DNA of 64,000 nt, taken from positions 22,098-86,097 of the forward strand of contig NZ_FODV01000004.1 in the NCBI RefSeq assembly GCF_900110465.1, read 5' to 3'. The DNA comes from Halogranum amylolyticum. GTDB taxonomy: Archaea > Halobacteriota > Halobacteria > Halobacteriales > Haloferacaceae. Numbering within the stretch: the first letter of the stretch is position 1; each line of letters opens with the position of its first letter. Below are positions 35,863 to 44,650 of this stretch, piece after piece. The position numbers and the translations under genes were made by a program. Below the pieces are notes generated by a model, which was not told the DNA's origin, did no database searches, and saw only the letters and a program-made list of their open reading frames with translations.

Positions 35863-36957
35863 TCAGTCGAGCCGGAGGATCGCGTGACGGTCGAGCGCGA
35901 CGTCGCCGTCGACGCTCTCGACGGTCTGCGTCTCCCAGTCGCCGGTCGACGTCAGTATCTCGAACCCGTCGTCGGTGACGAGCACCGTGTCCTCGCTCTT
36001 CGCGCCCTGCACTGTCGGGTTCCACGCGTAGGCCATCGGCGCGTACACCGGGTCGTCGCTGGTCGGCGTCGCGATCCACTCGCGGCCGGCGTAGCCCGCG
36101 GCACCTCCCTGGTGGTGGTGCTCCCACTCACCGTCGAAGCCGACGGCGTCGTAGGCGTCCTGCACCGCCGAGAAGACGTCGCCGGCGGCGCCGCCCTGCC
36201 GAGCAACCTCGCGGGTCGCCGCGAGCGCGCTGACGTCGACCGTCGTCGCCGCCTCGTGGCGCTCCTCGAGCCACTCCGGGGGGTCGAAGGCGACCGTCCG
36301 GGTGAGACTGGCACAGAGACCGTTCCGTTCGGCCGTCACCGACAGCAACGCGTAGCCGCCGAGTTCGGCGACCTGTGGGGTGTAGTGACGATACTGCTGG
36401 GCGCGTTCCTCGCCGCCGACGAGGACGACCGGAGCGTTGATGTCGCGGGCCGAGAGCGCGACGCGCAGCGCGGCGGCAACCTCGTGTTCGGTGTCGCCGG
36501 GTTCGAGTTCGCGGGCGACGGACTCGACCGCGTCGGCGGCGTCACGCCCGAGTTCGCGGTAGACCGCGACGTCGTTGTCGGTCAGCGGCTGGCGGAGCGA
36601 CGAGGCGTCGACGGCCTCGAAACCGGGGACGTCGAAGTCCGCGGCCGCGGGCGTCGACGACGTGTTCGCCACGGCCTCGGCGAGCGAGGACTCGTACCAC
36701 TGGACCGTCTCCACAGCGAACTCGTCGGGCACCTCCTCGTCGACGAGGCGCGGTGCTTCGATGTTGTCCGTGACGAGGTGGAGGTCGCCGTCGTAGCCGG
36801 CGGCGGCGACGCCGACGTCGCCGGCGGCGTCGACGACGTTGTCGCCGCCGGTGAGCCACGCAAAGGAGTTGGGTCGGGCGAACCAGACGGCTTCGAGGTC
36901 GTGCTCGTCGAGGTAGGCGTCGAGCCGGTCGACGCGCGAGTCGAGGAACTCGGTCAT
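35863..36957 (-). CDS. M24 (Xaa-Pro aminopeptidase-like) protein with degenerate metal site
   Basis: A 364-residue protein with the creatinase-like N-terminal domain and the M24 pita-bread domain. In true aminopeptidases the metal is bound by two Asp, one His and two Glu. Here both Asp are Ser (206 in LLSVTAE and 217 in CASLTRT), and the Glu region reads YAWNPTVQGAKSEDT. The His region EHHHQGGAAGY remains. This resembles metal-free M24 relatives such as creatinase, so a non-peptidase role is likely. The ATG giving MTEFLDSR was chosen. It is convergent with the FAD oxidase gene. Confidence 0.82.
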   Translation of the reverse strand: MTEFLDSRVDRLDAYLDEHDLEAVWFARPNSFAWLTGGDNVVDAAGDVGVAAAGYDGDLHLVTDNIEAPRLVDEEVPDEFAVETVQWYESSLAEAVANTSSTPAAADFDVPGFEAVDASSLRQPLTDNDVAVYRELGRDAADAVESVARELEPGDTEHEVAAALRVALSARDINAPVVLVGGEERAQQYRHYTPQVAELGGYALLSVTAERNGLCASLTRTVAFDPPEWLEERHEAATTVDVSALAATREVARQGGAAGDVFSAVQDAYDAVGFDGEWEHHHQGGAAGYAGREWIATPTSDDPVYAPMAYAWNPTVQGAKSEDTVLVTDDGFEILTSTGDWETQTVESVDGDVALDRHAILRLD

Positions 36958-37103
36958 CGGGTTGGCCTTCGGCCCACGGCTCTTGAAACCGGGCGGATTC
37001 CGGCCAGTTTCGCGACGGCGGTTCGAGAGTCGAACCATGGATTCGCCGGCGTCAGCCCCGTTCGGACAAACATAAGTGCGCTGACTCCCGAGGCTCAGCT
37101 AGC

Positions 37104-37985
37104 ATGGACTCCACACGCTACCGACCGGACTGGCTGACGTTCCGGCGGTTCGCTGCGTTCACCACGGCGCTCACCGCGACGCTCATCGCCCTCGGCGTCT
37201 ACACCGCGGCGACCGGGTCGGGGCTCGCCTGTTCGGCCCAGTGGCCGCTCTGTGACAACGGACTCCTCCCGCAGACGATCCCGAGTTTCATCGAGTGGTT
37301 CCACCGCCTCGTCGCGATGGTGACCGGCTTCTTCATCCTCGGCACCGTCGGCTGGGCGTGGCGCGCCGACACCGCCCGGCGGACGAAACTCGCCGCGACG
37401 CTCTCGGTCGTGCTCCTCCCGCTGCAGGTGAGCATCGGCGCCGTCACCGTCACGCTCAACGGCTGGCTCCCGAACGGCTACTCGCCGCCGACGCAGTCGG
37501 CGCACCTGCTGGTCGCGCTGACTATCTTCACCGCGCTCGTCGCGACGACGCTGTTCGCGTACGAGAGACACCTCCGGCGGTCGGCGCTGGTCCGGACCCG
37601 TCACGCGCTGCTGGCGGCGCTCACACTCCTCCCCGTGAGCGCGCTCGTCAGTCGCGCTCCCGGACTGCTCTCGTACACGCCGGCGCTGCAGGCGACGTTC
37701 GTCCTCGTCTCGCTGCCGGTGTTCGCCGCGCTCGTCGTCGCGGTGTACTGGGCCGGAGTCGCCGGATTGACGCGCGAACGACTCGCGACGCTTCCGGTCG
37801 TGGGACTCGTGTTCGTCCACCTGCTCTTGGGTCGCGACCTGCTCATCTACGTCGGGTCGGTCCGCCTGCTGAACGTCGCCGTCCTCGTCGCCGCGTTCCT
37901 CGGACTCGCCGTCGTCGTCTGGGCTGTCTACCGCCGCGACGGGGGGACGTCGACGCCATCGCAGGGCGTCCCGAGCAGCGACTGA
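37104..37985 (+). CDS. ctaA: Heme A synthase (COX15/CtaA family)
   Basis: A 293-residue protein with eight membrane helices that oxidises heme O to heme A for cytochrome oxidase. The first half has the extracellular Cys pair (C43 and C50 in LACSAQWPLCDNG) and the heme-ligand histidines H67 (EWFHRLVAM) and H134 (TQSAHLLVAL). The second half keeps the helices but its equivalent histidines are not obvious. It is a single gene, divergent from the M24 protein. Confidence 0.9.
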   Translation: MDSTRYRPDWLTFRRFAAFTTALTATLIALGVYTAATGSGLACSAQWPLCDNGLLPQTIPSFIEWFHRLVAMVTGFFILGTVGWAWRADTARRTKLAATLSVVLLPLQVSIGAVTVTLNGWLPNGYSPPTQSAHLLVALTIFTALVATTLFAYERHLRRSALVRTRHALLAALTLLPVSALVSRAPGLLSYTPALQATFVLVSLPVFAALVVAVYWAGVAGLTRERLATLPVVGLVFVHLLLGRDLLIYVGSVRLLNVAVLVAAFLGLAVVVWAVYRRDGGTSTPSQGVPSSD

Positions 37986-38090
37986 CGAACGATTAATTTT
38001 AGGACAGTTGCTCGGGTCGAAAACGACGGCTTCTCCTGGCTCGAGAGAACTCCACCTCGGTGGACAGCCGTTTACGGGATCGAAGAAGTG

Positions 38091-38096
38091 TTATAT
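38091..38096 (+). promoter_or_regulatory. TATA box of the polar amino-acid ABC operon
   Basis: TTATAT ends 27 bases before the ATG at 38123, which fits a leaderless mRNA starting at or next to that ATG. Confidence 0.55.
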
Positions 38097-38122
38097 GTGG
38101 TGCGGTCTACCAAGCGAGTGTC

Positions 38123-39016
38123 ATGGACAGACGTAGCTATCTGAAGTCGACGTCGGCCGCGATGGCCGCACTGGCACTCGCCGGCTGTACGAGCGGCGGC
38201 GACGGCGGTGACGGTGGAAGCAACGGAACGACCGGCTCCGACGGCGGCGCCACCGGCAACGGTACTGGAAGCGGCGGCGACGGGTCGTCGCTGCCCGACA
38301 AGGTCGTCATCGGGTCGGACATCCCGTACCGGCCGTTCGAGTACGAGACGGCCGCTGGCGAACTGAAGGGGTTCGACGTCGAGATCGCGCGGGCGGTGTT
38401 CGACGAGCAACTCGGCGTTACCTCCGAGTTCAAGAAGACCTCCTTCGACACCATCATCGCGTCGCTCAACCAGGGGAACTTCCGCGTCATCATGAGCGCG
38501 ATGACGATCAACGACGAGCGCGCCCAGCAGGTCGACTTCTCGGAGCCCTACTTCACGGCCTACCAGACCATCGTCGTCCGGCAGGACAGCGACATCGACT
38601 CGAAGGAGGCGCTCAAGGGGACGACCGTCGGCGTCCAGAAGGGGACGACCGGTCTCGACGCCGCCCAGGGGCTCCAAGAGGAGTTCGGCGGCGACCTCGA
38701 ACTGAAGGAGTACGACCAGATCACGGGCGCGTTCGACGCACTCTCGAACGGACAGGTCCAGGCAGTCATCAACGACAACACGGTCAACGCCGAGTTCGTC
38801 AACAACCAAGACGGGTTCCGGTTCGTCGAAGGCGAGGGCGCGGCCGCCGAAGAGGGCGAGAACGCACCGCCGTACCTCACGCTCACCGTCGAGAACTACG
38901 GTATCGCCTTCCGTCAGGACGACGACGAGTTCCGCGAGCAGGTCAACGAGGCGCTCGCCGCCGTCCGCGAGAGCGGGACGTACGACGACATCTACAGCAA
39001 CTACTTCAGCGGCTAG
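38123..39016 (+). CDS. Polar amino-acid ABC transporter substrate-binding lipoprotein
   Basis: A 297-residue family 3 solute-binding protein. The N-terminus has DRRSYLKSTS (twin-arginine) and lipobox LALAGC, then a Gly/Asn/Thr-rich linker to residue 60. The binding domain starts at VVIGSDIPYRPFEY and shows the family block GFDVEIARAVFDEQLGV and the MSAMTINDERAQQVDFSEPY region. It is the first of three genes forming an importer for amino acids such as glutamine, arginine or histidine; the substrate is not settled by the sequence. Confidence 0.93.
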   Translation: MDRRSYLKSTSAAMAALALAGCTSGGDGGDGGSNGTTGSDGGATGNGTGSGGDGSSLPDKVVIGSDIPYRPFEYETAAGELKGFDVEIARAVFDEQLGVTSEFKKTSFDTIIASLNQGNFRVIMSAMTINDERAQQVDFSEPYFTAYQTIVVRQDSDIDSKEALKGTTVGVQKGTTGLDAAQGLQEEFGGDLELKEYDQITGAFDALSNGQVQAVINDNTVNAEFVNNQDGFRFVEGEGAAAEEGENAPPYLTLTVENYGIAFRQDDDEFREQVNEALAAVRESGTYDDIYSNYFSG

Positions 39017-39058
39017 GCTCGCCTACCCTTTTAGAACACACTCTGACAGAGACCACCA

Positions 39059-39883
39059 ATGTCACAATCATACTCCGGTGAATCGGCGTCCGAGCGCGTC
39101 GACGAGTCGTTTCTCAACGACCGGACGCTGAAGTGGATCGGCGTCGCCGTCTCCAGTCTGTTCACGCTGGGTATCTTCGCGCTCGTCGGCTACATCGTCG
39201 CGACGAAGGTGAACTTCGAGTTGCTGCAGACGATCTTCCCGCGGTTCGTCGACGCCTACCTGCTGGTGCTCCGTATCTTCGTCATGGGGAGCATCCTCTC
39301 GGTCGTCGCGGGCGTCTTCGTCGGGTTCGGGCGCGTCTCGAGTACGTTCCCGACGGGCGCGGTCGCACGCGGCTACGTCGAGTTCTTCCGTGGGACGCCA
39401 CTTCTGTTCCAGATCATCGTCATCTACTTCGGCATTCCCGCGCTGTGGGCGGGGACGTTCCCCATCCAGGACTGGGAGATCCCCGCAGCCATCATCGCGC
39501 TGACGATGAACCACGCCGCCTACGTCGGCGAGGCCATCCGCGGCGGCATCGGTGCCGTCCCCGACGGACAGATGGAGGCGGCCCGGTCGCTCGGGATGTC
39601 GTACACCCAGGGGATGCGCGAGGTCGTCCTCCCGCAGGCGTGGCGCAACGCGCTCGCCGCCATCGGTAACGACCAGGTCATCCTCATCAAGGACACCTCG
39701 CTGCTGACGGTCATCGCGGTGCCGGAGATCATCAGCGTCTTCCGGAGCGTCAACAGCGCGACGTTCGACCCGTGGACGCCGATCGTGCTCACTGCGGTGG
39801 CGTACCTCGGTATCACGCTCCCGCTCGGGTTCCTCGTCCGGTACCTCGAGAGCCGCTCCGACTGGGGGGGTGACCGCCGGTGA
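39059..39883 (+). CDS. Polar amino-acid ABC transporter permease
   Basis: A 274-residue HisM/GlnP-type membrane subunit. After a soluble N-terminal head, one segment ([22 protein letters not shown]) is followed by the conserved [15 protein letters not shown] and the ATPase-contacting loop [25 protein letters not shown]. It has about six helices. Only one permease gene is present, so a homodimer is expected. Its stop overlaps the ATPase start as GTGA. Confidence 0.94.
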   Translation: MSQSYSGESASERVDESFLNDRTLKWIGVAVSSLFTLGIFALVGYIVATKVNFELLQTIFPRFVDAYLLVLRIFVMGSILSVVAGVFVGFGRVSSTFPTGAVARGYVEFFRGTPLLFQIIVIYFGIPALWAGTFPIQDWEIPAAIIALTMNHAAYVGEAIRGGIGAVPDGQMEAARSLGMSYTQGMREVVLPQAWRNALAAIGNDQVILIKDTSLLTVIAVPEIISVFRSVNSATFDPWTPIVLTAVAYLGITLPLGFLVRYLESRSDWGGDRR

Positions 39884-40608
39884 GCCTGCTCGAGTTCGAC
39901 GGCGTCAACAAGTACTACGGCGAGACGCACGTCCTGAAGGACATCGACCTGAACGTCGAGGAGCAGGAGGTCTGCGTCGTCATCGGGCCGTCGGGGTCCG
40001 GTAAGTCGACGCTGCTCCGCTGTGCGAACCGCCTCGAAGAGATACAGAGCGGCGAGATACGCCTCGACGGCCAGTCGCTGTCGGCACCGAACGCCGACAT
40101 CAACTACCTGCGCCAGCAGGTCGGGATGGTGTTCCAGAGCTTCAACCTCTTCCCGCACAAGACGGCGCTGGAGAACATCACGCTCGCGCCGCGGAAGGTC
40201 CGCGGAGTCCCCAAAGGCGAGGGGAACCAGCGCGCTCGCGATCTGCTGGCCGACGTCGGTCTCGAAACGCAGGCCGACTCCTACCCGAACCAGCTCTCGG
40301 GCGGCCAACAGCAGCGCGTCGCCATCGCCCGCGCGCTGGCGATGGACCCGAAGGTGATGCTGTTCGACGAGGTGACGAGCGCGCTCGACCCCGAGCTGGT
40401 CGGCGAGGTGCTGGGCGTCATGCGTAACCTCGCGGAGGGCGGGATGACGATGATGGTCGTCACCCACGAGATGGACTTCGCCCGCGAGGTGGGCGACCGC
40501 ATCATCCTCATGGCCGACGGTCACATCGTCGAGGATTCGCCGCCGAAGAAGTTCTTCAGCGACCCCGACAGCGAACGGGCGAAGACGTTCCTGTCGAAGA
40601 TGCTGTAA
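39880..40608 (+). CDS. Polar amino-acid ABC transporter ATP-binding protein (GlnQ type)
   Basis: A 242-residue ATPase that powers the importer. Walker A is [11 protein letters not shown], the Q loop [17 protein letters not shown], the signature [15 protein letters not shown] and Walker [13 protein letters not shown], with the switch His in VVTHEMDF. The GTG start overlaps the permease stop, so translation is coupled. A 10 bp hairpin follows the stop at 40635-40664. Confidence 0.95.
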   Translation: MSLLEFDGVNKYYGETHVLKDIDLNVEEQEVCVVIGPSGSGKSTLLRCANRLEEIQSGEIRLDGQSLSAPNADINYLRQQVGMVFQSFNLFPHKTALENITLAPRKVRGVPKGEGNQRARDLLADVGLETQADSYPNQLSGGQQQRVAIARALAMDPKVMLFDEVTSALDPELVGEVLGVMRNLAEGGMTMMVVTHEMDFAREVGDRIILMADGHIVEDSPPKKFFSDPDSERAKTFLSKML

Positions 40609-40634
40609 GTGAAGTAGTCGGAAGCTTTTACCTC

Positions 40635-40664
40635 GACTCAAGAGCGGTTCGAGTCTCTTGGGTC
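40635..40664 (+). terminator. Possible terminator hairpin of the amino-acid ABC operon
   Basis: GACTCAAGAG and CTCTTGGGTC form a 10 bp stem with one G-T pair and a ten-base loop, 26 bases after the ATPase stop. No T-run follows, so this may act as an mRNA end stabiliser instead. Confidence 0.35.
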
Positions 40665-40784
40665 GCTACGAGCGATTCGACTACCTCCTCGAAAGCTCAC
40701 GTGCTGTCGACTCCTGTTCTCACGGTTGTTCCCCGGCAGTACGAACGGAGTCAGAAAACCAGTAGAATACGCCCTGCGACTGCT

Positions 40785-40965
40785 TGCGCGACGAGACGCC
40801 ACACCCTCCCCAACCGATTCACTCACTCGCTTCACTTGTTCGCTCATCCCTCGCAAGAGCTTCGCTCTTGCTGCCCCTCGCTCGCGATACTTGCGAGACC
40901 TCGCGTGCGTGGCTCGCGGCCATGAACGGCCGCGAAGCCACGCGCCACGACGGCCGGTCATCTCC
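40785..40965. repeat. Haloarchaeal dispersed intergenic repeat
   Basis: This stretch contains CACCCTCCCCAACCGATTC followed by repeated CACTCGCTTC / GTTCGCTC-like words, a perfect 8 bp hairpin (GCAAGAGC-TTC-GCTCTTGC, 40853-40871) and a 15 bp imperfect hairpin (40907-40921 with 40928-40943). I recall the same CCTCCCCAACC core with direction-alternating short words from the gene ends of other haloarchaea. It has no coding frame of quality on either strand. The limits given are approximate. Confidence 0.55.
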
Positions 40966-40975
40966 TCTCGACAGT

Positions 40976-42043
40976 TCAGTTCGCGAACTCAGTTACCACC
41001 TCGACACCCTCGGTCTCGTAGTTCGTCATCGCAGCCAGTCGGTCGGAAACGTCCGAGAGCACCACCTCCTTGCTCACCAGTTTGCCCGGGTCGACGTCGC
41101 CGGTCTGCATGAGGCCGAACAGCTCGCCGTAGCGCGTCGGCGGCATCCCGCGCGAGCCGTGGAACGACAGCTCCATGTGCGCCATCCGGTCGGTCGGCAG
41201 CGACACCTCCCCCTTCTCCTCGTCGGTCGTCAGGCCGAGTTGGACGTGCTCGCCGCGTCGTCGCAGACAGAACACCGAGTTGCGGCAGGTCTCGGCGACG
41301 CCGAGCGCGTCGACCGAGACGTGTGCGCCGCCGTCGCTGACGATCTTGATCTCCTTCGGGACGCGGTCGACCTCGCTGGCGTCGACGACGGCGTCGGCAC
41401 CCAGCTCCGTCGCCCGCGACAGTTTCGACTCGTTGACGTCGACAGCGACGACGCGAGCGCCGAGGGCGTCTCCGATGTGGACGGCCGAGAGGCCGACGCC
41501 GCCACAGCCGTGGACCGCCAGCCAGTCGCCGCCGCCGAGGTCGGCGCGGTGCGCCAGCGCGTGGAAGGCCGTCATGAACCGACAGCCGAGGGCGGCGACG
41601 TCGCGGGCGCTCACGCCGTCGGGCAGCGGCATCGCGTTGTAGTCGGCCCACGGCAAGTGGACCTCCTCGGCGAACGCCCCCGGGGCCGCCGACTGGAAGC
41701 CGAGCGCCCGTCCGTTCGGACAGACGTTACCGTGACCGTTCCGACAGTGCGGACAGGTGCCGTCACCGAGGTTGAACGGCAGGGCAACGCGGTCACCCGT
41801 CGCGACCTCCCGGACCTCGTCGCCGACGGCGACGACCCGACCCGCGGGTTCGTGACCCAGAACCTGTCCGATCGGGGCCTGGTCGTCCGCCCACTCGCCG
41901 TGGCCCATCCAGGCGTGCCAGTCGCTCCGACAGATCCCGCAGGCCTCCACGTCGACGACGACGCCGTGCGGCTCCGGTTCCGGTGGGTCGACGTCCTCGA
42001 CTGCGAGCGGTTCGCCGTACTCCCGTAAGACTGCGGCGCGCAT
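40976..42043 (-). CDS. Zinc-dependent alcohol dehydrogenase (MDR superfamily)
   Basis: A 355-residue medium-chain dehydrogenase. The catalytic zinc ligands are Cys in EACGICRSDWH and His-Glu in VLGHEPAGRV. The structural zinc cluster appears as GTCPHCRNGHGNVC, with three or four Cys. The NAD(P) fold starts at VHGCGGVGLSAVHIG. It oxidises alcohols or reduces aldehydes; the exact substrate is unknown. The ATG giving MRAAVLREYG is the family start. The gene is single and is divergent from the lipoprotein gene. Confidence 0.9.
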   Translation of the reverse strand: MRAAVLREYGEPLAVEDVDPPEPEPHGVVVDVEACGICRSDWHAWMGHGEWADDQAPIGQVLGHEPAGRVVAVGDEVREVATGDRVALPFNLGDGTCPHCRNGHGNVCPNGRALGFQSAAPGAFAEEVHLPWADYNAMPLPDGVSARDVAALGCRFMTAFHALAHRADLGGGDWLAVHGCGGVGLSAVHIGDALGARVVAVDVNESKLSRATELGADAVVDASEVDRVPKEIKIVSDGGAHVSVDALGVAETCRNSVFCLRRRGEHVQLGLTTDEEKGEVSLPTDRMAHMELSFHGSRGMPPTRYGELFGLMQTGDVDPGKLVSKEVVLSDVSDRLAAMTNYETEGVEVVTEFAN

Positions 42044-42127
42044 GGCCTGCTGTTCGGTAGCACCCGTCAAAAAGGCGTGTGAGGCCGCAGCCCAAGAGCT
42101 ATACCACCCTGCCGCAAACGCCGTCTC

Positions 42128-43348
42128 GTGTCCCCTCGCGCGTCTCCTCGGTCCCTCCGTTCGTCTCCCGTCTCTCGCCGCGAACTGCTCCGGACCGGCG
42201 CTCTCGTCGGGGTGGCCGGCCTCGCCGGCTGTCTCGGTCTCGATCCCACCGACCCGCCGACGGCGTGGTCACCCGCCCCGAACTCCTGGCCGCTGGCGGG
42301 CTACGACGGCCGAAACACGCGCTGGAACCCGAACGCTTCGCCGCCCCGCGACCCGACCGTCCACTGGCGCGTACAGGATCAGACGGCGGAGTTCGAGACG
42401 CTCGTCGTCGCCGACGGGAACGTCTTCGTCGGCGGCACCAGCGTCCGGGCCTACGAGACCGACGGGAGCCTCCGGTGGAAACTGAACCGCTGCGCGATGG
42501 CGATGGGCGTCGTCGACGGGACGCTCTACGTGGCAGACAACCCCGACGGGGTCGCCGCCGTCTCGCCGGACGACGGCACCGTCGCGTGGACTGCCGACTT
42601 CGATCACGTCGTCTACGGTGTGCTCCCGACGACCGACCGGGTGTTCGTCGCCTACCACAATCGACACGTCTGTCTCGACGCCGAGACGGGAGACGTCCGG
42701 TGGACGCAGTGGGCCGAGGGCGGGGTCGGACCGACCGGGGTCGCACTCGGCGACGCGCTCTACACCGCAGACGTCGGGTCCGTCGCCCGCCGGTCGCCGC
42801 GCGGGGCCGTCGCTCGACTCCGCGACCGCCCGCCCGCGGTCGACTGGGAGGCGACCCGGGGGCTGGAGTTTCCGCACGCGCCCGTGCTCGGCGACGGGGT
42901 CGTGTTCGTTCCCGACGAGTCGTTCTCGAGTGAACGCTCGGGCGGCGTCACCGCGTTCGATGCCGCCGACGGGTCGGTTCGCTGGAACCGTGAACTCGGG
43001 AGAGGGGCGTACACGCCCGCGCTCGCGGGCGACGTGCTGGTCACGGGCGCACAGGGTAAGAACAGAGAGAGCTACGAACTCGTCGCGCTCGACCGCCGGG
43101 ACGGGTCGGTCCGCTGGCGCGTCGAACCCGGCCACTGGGTCGGTTCGGTCGCCGTCGCCGACGGGGCCGTCGTCGCCGCGGGTGGCGATACGGGCGGCGT
43201 CGCCGGGGCAATCTCGACGTACGGGCTCGAGGGGAGCCAGGAGTGGACCGTCGAGACGGCGGGCGACGTGCTGACCGTCGCGCTCGTCGGCGACCGTGTC
43301 TACGCGACCTCGCGTGCGGGTGAGCTCTACGCGCTCGGCGAAGCATGA
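42128..43348 (+). CDS. PQQ-type beta-propeller lipoprotein
   Basis: A 406-residue exported protein. It starts at a GTG with SRRELLRTGALVGVAGLAGC, a twin-arginine signal with a lipobox Cys near residue 35. The rest is a seven- or eight-bladed propeller of PQQ-like repeats: blades show the pattern TDGSLRWKL, DDGTVAWTA, ETGDVRWTQ, ADGSVRWNR, RDGSVRWRV. No PQQ-binding catalytic residues are evident, so it may be a binding or structural protein like BamB and its halophile relatives. Confidence 0.85.
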   Translation: MSPRASPRSLRSSPVSRRELLRTGALVGVAGLAGCLGLDPTDPPTAWSPAPNSWPLAGYDGRNTRWNPNASPPRDPTVHWRVQDQTAEFETLVVADGNVFVGGTSVRAYETDGSLRWKLNRCAMAMGVVDGTLYVADNPDGVAAVSPDDGTVAWTADFDHVVYGVLPTTDRVFVAYHNRHVCLDAETGDVRWTQWAEGGVGPTGVALGDALYTADVGSVARRSPRGAVARLRDRPPAVDWEATRGLEFPHAPVLGDGVVFVPDESFSSERSGGVTAFDAADGSVRWNRELGRGAYTPALAGDVLVTGAQGKNRESYELVALDRRDGSVRWRVEPGHWVGSVAVADGAVVAAGGDTGGVAGAISTYGLEGSQEWTVETAGDVLTVALVGDRVYATSRAGELYALGEA

Positions 43349-43402
43349 CGCTCGGCAAGGACGGAACACACTCGGCGAAACAGCGTGGCGGAAGACCCAC
43401 CC

Positions 43403-44359
43403 TCAGAACGACGGCAGCACTTCTTCCTCGTAGAACTCGAAGAACTGCTCCTGATCGGGACCGATCTGGTGGAAGTAGATATGGTCGTAGCCGGCGTCCC
43501 GACACTGCTCGACGAGGTCGATGTGGGTCTGGGGGTCCTGGTCGGTGACGGTGTTGCCCTCGCGGACGTCCTCCTCGGAGACCATCTGCGTCGCCTGTTC
43601 GAAGTGGACCGGCGTCGGTAGCAGCTGGTTCAACTCGCCGGAGAGCGCCGACTGTCGCCAGTACTCGTGAGCCGTCGAGACGGCCTCGTCCTCCGTCTCC
43701 GCACAGCAGACGGTGATCTGGGCGAGTTTCGGTCCGTCGCCGCCGTTGGACTCGTAGGCCTCGGCGACGTCGTCCTGCGGGCCGACCGACCAGAGACCGT
43801 CACCGAGGTCGCCGGCGGCCTGCGCGGTCTGCTCGCCGAACGCCGAGACGACGACGGGCGGGGGGTTCTCGGGCAGTGTGAACAGGCGAGCGTTCTCCAC
43901 AGTGTAGTGCTCGCCGTGGTGGCTCACCTGCTCGCCGGTCCACAGCGACCGCATCACGTCGATCGCCTCTGCGAGCATCTCCAGTCGGACGTCGTGTTCG
44001 GGCCAGTGTTCGCCGACGACGTGTTCGTTCAACTGCTCGCCCGTCCCGACGCCGAAGAAGAACTCCCGGTCGCCCAGCATCGCCGCCGTCGTCGCCGCGG
44101 CCTGCGCGACGTTGACGGGGTGGATGCGCATGATCGGGCAGTTGACGCCGACGCCGACGTCGACGCTGTCGGTGGCGCGGGCGACCGCACCGAGCGTGTT
44201 CCAGACGAACGGCGACTCGCCCTGCGACTCGAGCCACGGGTGGAAGTGGTCCGAGACGGAGACGAAGTCGTACCCCCTGTCTTCGGCCTCGACGGCGTAG
44301 TCGACCAGTTCGGTCGGACCGAACTCCTCGCTCGACAGCGTATAGCCGAACTCTGTCAT
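43403..44359 (-). CDS. F420-dependent LLM-class oxidoreductase (TIGR03557 type)
   Basis: A 318-residue TIM-barrel enzyme of the luciferase-like family that uses coenzyme F420 or flavin. It opens with EFGYTLSSEEFGPTELVDYA and shows SVSDHFHPWLESQGESPF, GVGVNCPIMRIHPVNVAQAAAT-type and FFGVGTGEQLNEHVVGEHWP blocks, as in the TIGR03557 group. The ATG giving MTEFGYT has a GGAGGGG Shine-Dalgarno stretch about six bases before it, unusual in this window; a TTTATGG box lies near 44430. The substrate is unknown. Confidence 0.85.
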   Translation of the reverse strand: MTEFGYTLSSEEFGPTELVDYAVEAEDRGYDFVSVSDHFHPWLESQGESPFVWNTLGAVARATDSVDVGVGVNCPIMRIHPVNVAQAAATTAAMLGDREFFFGVGTGEQLNEHVVGEHWPEHDVRLEMLAEAIDVMRSLWTGEQVSHHGEHYTVENARLFTLPENPPPVVVSAFGEQTAQAAGDLGDGLWSVGPQDDVAEAYESNGGDGPKLAQITVCCAETEDEAVSTAHEYWRQSALSGELNQLLPTPVHFEQATQMVSEEDVREGNTVTDQDPQTHIDLVEQCRDAGYDHIYFHQIGPDQEQFFEFYEEEVLPSF

Positions 44360-44626
44360 GTGAGCCCCCTCCGTCGGATCGTCGTCCGTGTTGACATGGC
44401 GTTCGCTCCGTTCTCCCGTCGGCTCCATAAATTCGAGCCAGAACGCTCATAACCGTCGAGCTACGGCCCTGTGACTACCGAATCGACCGAACGCGGACGC
44501 GTATAATGACCCGGTAAATACAGCTCTAGCGACCCCTCCCGAATCCGACGACCGGGTGGCGATAGCACTCCCGGACCCCGCCGTCTGCGTCCTCTCGTCC
44601 CTCACGACGCCACGTGTCCCCCAACT

Positions 44627-44647
44627 GTTAACTGTTGGTCAACCAAC
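44627..44647 (+). promoter_or_regulatory. Candidate promoter/operator of the biotin operon
   Basis: GTTAAC (44627-44632) is followed by the inverted repeat GTTGG-TCAA-CCAAC (44634-44647), ending three bases before the bioB start. The GTTAAC word recalls the BirA operator core TTGTTAACC of bacteria and archaea, so biotin-dependent repression is a reasonable guess. It lies where the box A and transcription start should be, so a bound repressor would block initiation. Confidence 0.4.
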
Positions 44648-44650
44648 TGT

